NCBI GenBank assembly: GCA_025917655.1
Contig: CP084615.1
Span: 2,356,001-2,420,000, forward strand
Reading direction: 5' to 3'
DNA from: Chlorella sorokiniana
Taxonomy: Eukaryota > Chlorophyta > Trebouxiophyceae > Chlorellales > Chlorellaceae
DNA: 64,000 nucleotides
The translations under genes and the position numbers were made by a program. Position 1 is the first letter of the stretch. Every line of letters starts with the position of its first letter. Below the pieces are notes generated by a model. The model ran no database searches. It was given only the letters and a program-made list of their open reading frames with translations, and had not been told where the DNA came from. Below, one piece after another: positions 57,450 to 64,000 of this stretch.

Positions 57450-59799
57450 TTGATTGATTGTTGCCGCCAGCTGCCTTTTAGATGTACTTTTGTTTTGGAC
57501 CCGTGCGCTGCTGACTTTCTTCCCAGCCATCTGGCTACCGCCGCTCTCCACCTCTTGTGTACAAAGTCAATCCACCCCTCTGTACTTGAACCCCCTTTCC
57601 AGCAATTGTGCAGCGCTACTGTAAAGCCCCCTCCACAGAGCTTCCGGAAGAGCTACGGGCACTGCTGGATGGCGCGGAAAGAGGGCCACCTGCCATGGAC
57701 CAGGGAGAGCTGATTGCAGCTGTCGCCACTCTCCTACATGGGCAGCATCTGAAGATTGTGTTGGGCAATGGTTTCACAACCAGAAGGGATTCAGAGCAGA
57801 TCACACCGTTGAGCGCTTGCCACCTAACTGTACCACTGTACCTCAGACTGCATTGGACTTTTTGAACACCCCTTCTGCCGACTTCTCACCCTTCTTGTCT
57901 TCCTTTTTTGTGCCAGGCTGTATTCTCACAAACGGTGAGGGTCCTTCGGCTGCCCGCTGGGCCTTGGCCTGCTCTCGCCTCGGCTGCCGTCCCTGCCAGC
58001 CCCAGTCCCTCTGCCACCCTTCTCATCCAGCTACCAGGCCTGAGTTCCTCAGCAGCGTGCTGTAGCAGGCAGCTTCGCTGGCTTTGCACGTCCAAGGCTT
58101 ACTCTTGCTTCCAGCGCTGATGTAGCTCGTATGGGGGCACAAAGCAAAGCTGATTGCGAGGCACCGCCCTGCTCCTGTGCCCATACTCCGCTGCCTGCAG
58201 GCATGCGGGCAGGACCTGCGGTGACAAGTCGCAGCTGCCGCTCCTTCCAAGTGACGCAACAGCGGCACGCTGCGCTGTCGCTGTGAAGCGCTGTGAAGCA
58301 CTCGCTGGTCTTGGCCCAGAGGGGCGGCCACGTCCAGCGCATCGTGCAGGTCTGCACCGCCTGTTTCTTTTGCCAACATTGTCCAACGCCGCCGCAAGGC
58401 TGCTGTTGAGTTTGGGTTGGGTGTAACCACCTGCAGGCGCTGGTCAACGTCGGGAGGCAGGATGGTCACCAGCCTTGCCTTCAGATCTTGGAAGCGCACT
58501 GCCTGCGGCCGCCGGCGGCAGCTTGCCGACTGCCTGCGCTGCCGGCAGTGCGCTTGCAGGACCTCCCGGCAAGCCCGGTGAAACCATCCTGCTCCCCGTC
58601 GCTGACCGGCGCTTGAGGTGGGTGCCGGCACATGCTGCGCTCAGCTGCATCGCGAGCTGGCGCGGGAGGGTGATCTAGGCAGTCACGGGCAGGGGGTGTC
58701 GATCCAGTGCAGCAGGGGGGTCAGCTGTGCTTCTAATAGCAACCTGCTCTCCCTCAGCACGAAAGCTTGCTGCTGTTTGCAGAGCAGGAGCATGGGTTAG
58801 CGTGCGGGGATGCCTGCATGGGCCTGCAGCCGGGGTTGACCGCCAGCTTTGAGAACACCCACATGGATGGGCTCCACCCGGCCACCCTCGCCCCTTGCTG
58901 GTGAGCAGGTCCTCCAGCGCTGCAGATGTGCAGGTGCACACCTGTTCCTTTTTTTGGGTATCTCCATGCCTGGATGCACCCACGCCTGCTTGCGGCTAGC
59001 CATCGAGATAGCGCAGAGGAAGGAGCAGGAGTGTTGCTCGAAGCCCGCCAGCTTCCCTTCCCTTGCAGCTGGGGCGTGCCTGGGGCTGCACCTGCTCCAT
59101 TACTGCCACAGGGCTGTGACTGGATCCTGTGTCGCAAGCCAGCTTCCACTGCAGTGACATGTGCTTCCCTCCCCCTCCTCGCCCGTTAAGCTGCAGGCAC
59201 CATGTCTGGCAGCGGTGGTGCTGAGGCGGCGGCGGGGCAGCCTATGCGCTTTCGTAGGCAGCGGTGCGGCACAGCAGCACGCAGCTGAGAGGACGTTCAG
59301 GGGGACATCGGCGCCGCCCTCCCCCGCTCCCTGCCCTGCCAGCTGTGTGTCTGGCCACCGGCCTGCTTCCAGCCGCCCCTTCCCCAGTGGCTTGTTGACC
59401 TCTTGGCTCTGCCTGCCACCCGCCCTCCTCCTGCTTACACATCCACCCTTGGGCGCACCCCTTGCAGCCCGGGCACGCCACCACCCTGACCGCGCCATTA
59501 CGCCCTTGCCGTCAAGCGGCCGCCCAGCGGCCGCGCCTTGCGAGGGCTGCTCCGCCGTGGGGAGGCGGAGGGGTGGGGGCGAGGAAGGCGTGCTTGGCGA
59601 GGTCAACCAACATTGCACAGGTGGGGGTGGGTTTGGGGATGGGCAGGGACGGTGGGGCTGATGCGGTGCAGCATCTGCTGGCTGCTGCGGGCTCCCACCG
59701 CCTGCTGCTTCTGCCTTCCCAGCTGCATGACCGCCCCACCTGCCTCCTCAAGGCCTTGACTGTGTGCATCCCTTGCTGCAAGGCACCCATGGGCGCTGC
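57450..59799. other. Stretch of uncertain content before the USP gene
   Basis: It may hold 5' exons of the ubiquitin protease: a candidate at about 57602-57752 reads IVQRYCKAPSTELPEELRAL then MDQGELIAAVATLLHGQHLK. A minus-strand frame at 58023-58631 (LKARLVTILPPDVDQRLQ, LHDALDVAAPLGQDQ) also looks protein-like. Neither has a recognised family motif, and no continuous gene can be drawn. TGTAA at 57620-57624 may end the oxygenase-like transcript. Confidence 0.35.
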
Positions 59800-61918
59800 T
59801 CACCCAGCGTCTTCCCCCTCGCGCTTTTGAGCTGCAGCCGCCATGGTGCGCCGCCAAGGAGGTGCGTCACGAGCTGACGTGCCGTGCCAGCGGCACCGCA
59901 AGCCATGTGGTGGAGCAGTACAGCCACCTCAGCCTGGAGATGCCTGAGGCACAGCTGCAGGTAGTCAAACCGTTGTACTGTCACTGCAATCCGCAGCACG
60001 GCACAGAGGTACTATGCATTCCTTCACTTTCTTAGCAGCGATGTGCTGCAGCATAGATGTCTCCAAGCCTGCAGCAGCACTGAAGGCTGCAAAGCTTGCG
60101 GGTGAACGCAGCGCTGAGCCTGACCCGTGCCCTTGTGTGTTGCAGCCCACCCTTGAAGTATCCGCTAAACAGGTCCCGACAAACGACACCGCCTTGCCTG
60201 TGTCGTCTGTCGGTTGCCTGCTTGCAGATACTTCAAGTTGAGTGGAAAGGGTCGCGTGGTTGGTCTGCCGTCGCTTCCGCGCTGCAGCTCGCAGCCTCAA
60301 ACCAGAGGCAGCTAAAACTGTCGGTGGCCCTCCCTGCTGCTGTGTCCCCCGGTGCATCTGAAAGCTCTCTGCTTCACTTCGTAGCGTCCTGCTGCACATC
60401 GCCCCAGGAAGGGGAGGCGGAGAAGGCGTGCGAGCGCTGCGGCGGCGCCGACGTTGTTCAGGTGCAGGCACAGCACACGCTGCGGCACGCTGCCCAGTGC
60501 CTGCTGCGCGTGCTGTGCCTGCACCTGAAACGCTTCAAGTGCACCGCTGCTACCCGCACCTGCAGCTGCTTGCTGCCCGGTTGCTCTCTGCACATGCTGT
60601 TGCGTCGCACGCCCTGTTCTTACCTCCTGCGCCGCCGGAAGCGAGCAGAACCTTCCTTCCTGGCTTTTGGGAGATGCCATGTGCCGCTGCCCTGAGGGCT
60701 TGTGCAAGAACAAGCTTGCTTGCTTGGCAGCAGGTGACATGGGATGCCGAGCGCCAGACTTGCGCGGCAGCTTTGAGGAAGCTGTCCAGCCTCACTACAT
60801 CTGGGATTGCCACAGGGGTTGGAGTCTGGCTGCAACTATGCTTAGCTTCTAGCTCACCGCAGCCTGGCTGCACACCCCGTGGCGATCCCAGATGCAGTGA
60901 TGTTGGACAGCTCCCTTTCAGCTGCCGCGCAGCCGCTGCTGCACTTCAGCCAGCACCGCGACACTGGAAAGGAGAATGAGCAGCAGGCGGCCGATGCGAG
61001 CGATGCTGGGGCCGGCGGCGCCGCCATTGGCAGCGCTGCCAATCGACCAGCTGCGCCCACGCTCGGGTGCCTGCTTCTACGGCGGCGGCAACGTCGGCGG
61101 CACGCGATTTGCATCGCCCGCGCTGCTGCAACCCACGCCTCCCACCGCCTCGCCTGCCTCCCTCGCCAGGCTACGGCCGGGCACCCCAGGCGCGGGCGTC
61201 CTGCTCAGGGGCAGGTGAGCAGGTTGGGCTTGCACTGCTGGCTGGCCGCTATCGGTCGGGGTGAAGCCTTTGTTTGCTGCTTGTGCTGGAACCTGCCGGG
61301 ACCACCCCTACCTCCCTGCATTGATCTCCATGGTAGCAGAAGGAGGGGGAGCTGTAGTGCGCCATCCAGCTGAGCATGCAGGAGGACCAGCAGCGGCAGG
61401 CAGCGGCGGAAGCACTGGCGGCATGGTTATGTGAGTGAAAAGGCTGAGCTGCGCGCGCCCCCCTCTGCGCCCCCGCGATGCCGCGAGCAACGTGCGGTGG
61501 CCTGCTGCCGCCTCGCCATGTGGCAACTGCGGCTGCTCCGGACGAGGCTGAAGACGCCGACTTGCAGCGTGCCTCGGAGCTGAGCCTGCTGGAGCAGCAG
61601 CATGGCCAAGCAGGCGTGCCAGGGGCATGTGTGGCTCTTGCGGCGCCCGGCAGACAGCAGCAGGCGCGGGGCGGGGCACAGGCGCCGGAGCCTGGCAGTC
61701 ACCGTGGCGGACGCTGCGCAGTTGTCAGACTGAGAGGAGGGGGCTTCTCCGGCGCTGGACGGGGATCCTTCGGTGCCGCCGAGCCTGCAGGCGCTTGCAT
61801 GCGGCAGTCAATCATGAGGCCGGTCGCCTCCTGCGGCCACTTCATGGCCGATGCGTGCCACCCCGATGGCGGAGCCCGGCACTGGCTCGACGACAGCCTG
61901 GCGACGCACGTGAATTGA
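59800..61918 (+). CDS. Ubiquitin-specific protease (C19), catalytic-domain parts; integrity doubtful
   Basis: Deubiquitinase fragments appear in family order on the plus strand. FAFELQPPWCAAKE and VRHELTCRASGTASHVVEQY SHLSLEMPE (59820-59960) match the palm segment before the zinc ribbon. EGEAEKACERCGG with HTLRHA and RVLCLHLKRF (60411-60540) is the zinc-ribbon/'L.LHLKRF' region. VAIPDAVMLDSSLSAAAQ (60880-60935) fits the following strand. VNHEAG, SCGHFMADACHPDG and HWLDDSLATHV (61808-61912) carry the catalytic His and the Asp/Asn box, then a stop at 61918. The catalytic Cys box (GNTCY-like) was not found in the window; it may lie in an unrecognised 5' exon or be lost. Frame changes at about 60470 and 61830, stops between exons and an inverted copy of one exon make this either a poorly sequenced gene or a decaying one. 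Confidence 0.6.
60742..60944 (+). repeat. Inverted duplication of a USP exon (fold-back hairpin)
   Basis: The left arm (about 60742-60836) is the reverse complement of the right arm (about 60857-60944), with a loop of about 20 bases. Over the 53-base core about 45 bases pair. Both arms encode the same peptide type, on the minus strand VAIPDVVRLDSFLKAAAQ and on the plus strand VAIPDAVMLDSSLSAAAQ, so the repeat arose by inverted duplication of coding DNA. Confidence 0.85.
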
Positions 61919-62663
61919 CAGCATATAGCAATGGCGCTGGCGACGGCTGCCGCGCGCATCGGCGGCCGCCGCCACCGCCGGTGCTCATGCTTTGCTGCGT
62001 GCACGCAGGTCCCGCTGCAGGAGGCTTGCGCTAGCATGCTTTCTGCGGCTCACGCGCCCTGCGCTTCGCCCTTGTTCCTGCTCCCTTTGAAGCACCCGCC
62101 TGGAGACGCTGGAGCATACTGGGTGTGGTTGCAGCACAGCCTAAATCACGTGCAGGCCCTGATATCGTTGGAAACCAGCGCCAAAGCAAACAAACTCGCA
62201 CGAATCAAGCAGGTTGCCATACCCTCGTCAGCGGCAAACGTGATGCGCGTGCGCCGTCAGCGTTCTAAGCCAGGCTCCCCGAATTGCCGCGCTTTCGCAA
62301 ACTCTGCTTTTGACAGCAGCCATAACAAAGAAGAAGGCAAGTTCAAGTTGTTGCAAAAATAAAAAGAGAATGCAGCTGATGGCCAAGGGATGGGCAGAGG
62401 CTTGGAGTTGCAAGCAATGCCGACACGGAATAACAGTGGTGCCCTGCGGATATGGGAACAGATATAGCAAGGATAGGTGGCAAGATACCATGTAGTATGC
62501 TTGCAGGGTCCACACGACATGTCTGGGCTGTGGGAGGTGGAGCAGTGCGGCCAAGGTGCAAGAAAGGGAGAAGAAAACCAGTTTGGGTCCTGTGCGCACG
62601 GTTTGAGAGGCGCGCACAGTCACTTGGGAACAGGTGCGACAGGGACTGAATGGTAGCAAGTAC
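61919..62663. other. Convergent 3' region, USP gene / SBP-box gene
   Basis: It contains the 3' flank of the SBP gene that is also present at 54711-55095. No TGTAA was found on either strand and no additional gene is seen. Confidence 0.4.
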
Positions 62664-64000
62664 TTATTGGCCGGCCAGCCGGGCTAGCAGCGCCAGCAGT
62701 GCCTGGGTGTGATGCATGCTGTGGTCGGTGCTCTGCTGAGCTGGATGGAAAGCGCCGGCAACAGACGGCTGCGCCTCAACGGCTTGGGCAGCAGGGTCTG
62801 ATGCCTGCACTGTATGGGCAACGGCCGCTGCTGGCCGCATCAGTTGTGGCTGGCCCTGCGCCTGCTGCGCAGGCTGCAGCTGCGCCACCAACTGCTGCAT
62901 CAGTAGCACAGCAGGCTGCTGCTGTTGCGGAGGCGGAGGCGGAGGCAGCAAGGGAGGCTGCTGCTGCGCCTGGAACAGGGCCTGCAGGGGAGACAGCGCC
63001 GGCTGCGGCTGCTGCTGCTGCTCAAACGCTGCAAACACGGCAGCCAAGGCATCCGCCCCGTCCCCGCCTGCCACCGCCTGCGGGTGCTGCTGCTGTCGCG
63101 GCTGGGGGGGGCGGCTGCCACGCGGCGGCTGCTGCATCCCGGGCGCCCGGGGCAGCCTGGGCTGCAGCCAACTGAAGGACAAGCTGAACAAGCTGCAGCC
63201 CGGGAGTCAGTGGCCCCGCTGCATCGCCGCCCCCTGCCTGCGTCTGGCCGACAGCAGCGGCGGCGGGGCGGAGCGCGTGCAGCGCACCGCCAGCAGGGTC
63301 CCATGCTGCCTGCGGTTGCTGGGTGGGAGGCAGGCGGCCCGCGCTTGAGGCATGCTGGCGCAGAAGGGCCTGCTGCTCCGGGTAGGGTGTCGGCCGGGGC
63401 CTTGCCCCACCACCGCTTGCCGCAGCTGGGCCCCTGCCGCCGCCTGCCCCGATGGTGCGGCGGGGAGCAGGGGAGGAGGGAAGCTGCCGCGGTCCGGGCT
63501 GGAGCGGCGCTGCGCAGCCAGCAGGCGCTGGAGGGCCTCCAGCGGATGGGAATGCAGTTCGGCAACTTGCACGCTGCCCTGCTGCGCATCGCTCCTGATG
63601 GCGGCGGCCGCTGCGGCGGCGGCGGCCGCGCGTGCCTGGCGCTGCATCTGGCGTTCCGACAGCCGCATGCGTTTGGCGCCGGAGCCGCTGCCGCTGCCAG
63701 TGCCGGTGCTGCCCGCAAGATGCAGCATGCCCTCCCCGTCGGCCTGGCTGCCCATGCTGGTAAGAGAGCCCTCGCCGGCGGCGGCGCCGCCGCCACCACC
63801 GTCGCTGCTGCTGGAGGGGCGCTTGCCGCTGCGCTCGCGGCGGCGGCGGCGCCTCCGCGCGGCATGAAGCGCGAGCTGCTCGCGGCAGCTGCGCTGGTCG
63901 CCGCGGAATGCGCCGATAGGGTGGAAAGCGCCACACTGCACGAGGAGCACATACACTGTTTGGTTTCAGCAAGGAACCACTGAATTTCGAAACAGAGAAG
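62664..64000 (-). CDS. SBP-box transcription factor, 3' part
   Basis: Plant and algal DNA-binding factor with a two-zinc-finger SBP domain. The first visible exon begins at 63935 inside the domain, giving the second half: CGAFHPIGAFRGDQRSCREQ, then LALHAARRRRRRRERSGKR. This has the C..H...C pattern of finger 2 and the terminal nuclear-localisation run typical of SBP ('CxxFHxLxxFxxxKRSCRxxLxxHxxRRR'). The first finger lies beyond the window. The rest is disordered: Gly/Ser-rich, then AKRMRLSERQMQRQARAAAA, HSHPLEALQRLLAAQRRS, and a Gln/Pro-rich tail ending STDHSMHHTQALLALLARLA GQ and stop. Frame slips occur in GC-rich parts near 63540-63150. No ankyrin or Cys-rich C-terminus, as in Chlamydomonas CRR1, is seen. 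Its last part was copied to 54.7-55.4 kb. Confidence 0.85.
64000..64000 (-). other. Window edge cuts the SBP-box gene
   Basis: Bases 63936-64000 are intron upstream of the first visible SBP exon; the acceptor CAG is at 63938-63936 on the minus strand. Confidence 0.6.

Noticed and set aside
58023-58631. Minus-strand frame with LKARLVTILPPDVDQRLQ
   Set aside because: It looks somewhat protein-like but has no family motif and cannot be joined to neighbouring exons; mentioned only under the uncertain stretch.
1-64000. Mobile elements with reverse transcriptase, transposase or terminal repeats
   Set aside because: None of the frames showed such motifs; the only repeats are gene-fragment duplications and simple repeats.

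Overview
The window is nuclear DNA from a GC-rich eukaryote, most likely a green alga of the Chlorella/Micractinium kind (Trebouxiophyceae). The reasons are the GC-rich, CTGCAG-acceptor introns averaging a few hundred bases, plant-type genes (SBP-box factor, AAE14-type MenE, S40-like protein, DUF4336 protein, U-box/ARM protein, chloroplast HAT-repeat protein) and TGTAA poly(A) signals 15-200 bases after several stop codons. The organism name is an inference. No bacterial operons, rRNA, tRNA, CRISPR array or recognisable virus-like element was seen.

Layout. 1-2.7 kb: 3' part of ATP phosphoribosyltransferase (+). 2.9-4.4 kb: mitochondrial ribosomal protein bS18m (-). 4.7-8.6 kb: CEP104/FAP256-like ciliary-tip protein with a TPR tail (+). 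8.8-13.6 kb: organellar AspRS (-), divergent from a HAT-repeat organellar RNA factor at 13.8-17.1 kb (+). 17.2-21.3 kb: two tandem paralogues with SAP-like and XPA-C-like domains (+). 21.6-23.2 kb: DUF4336 protein (-). 23.4-24.6 kb: small Gly-rich protein (+). 25.1-27.9 kb: MenE/AAE14 (-). 28.4-33.5 kb: N-motor kinesin (+). 33.6-34.2 kb: Tctex1 light chain (-). 34.6-35.8 kb: penta-EF-hand protein (+). 36.1-37.1 kb: macrodomain protein (-). 37.9-40.0 kb: SYLF protein (+). 41.0-42.7 kb: S40-like protein (+). 42.7-45.5 kb: gene-poor. 45.5-49.9 kb: HARE-HTH protein (+). 50.8-54.5 kb: U-box/ARM E3 ligase (-). 54.7-55.4 kb: broken copy of the SBP gene's 3' end. 55.5-57.4 kb: putative 2OG oxygenase-like protein (+). 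59.8-61.9 kb: ubiquitin-specific protease (+), containing an inverted exon duplication. 62.7-64 kb: SBP-box transcription factor, truncated by the window edge (-).

Themes. CEP104, the kinesin and Tctex1 form a loose microtubule/cilium group. HisG, AspRS, bS18m, MenE and the HAT protein serve organelles or plastid metabolism. The tandem XPA-C pair, HARE-HTH, SBP, U-box and USP genes are nuclear or ubiquitin functions.

Two general properties affect every reading. First, almost every conserved gene carries one or more single-base frameshifts inside otherwise well-conserved exons, usually in G/C runs. This looks like draft-assembly error, not mass pseudogenisation, so coordinates given here span genes whose frame is not continuous. 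Second, at least eight introns appear to use GC-AG borders, judged from protein continuity. Gene coordinates are outer limits of the CDS including introns; all functional names come from motif recognition by eye, not database searches.
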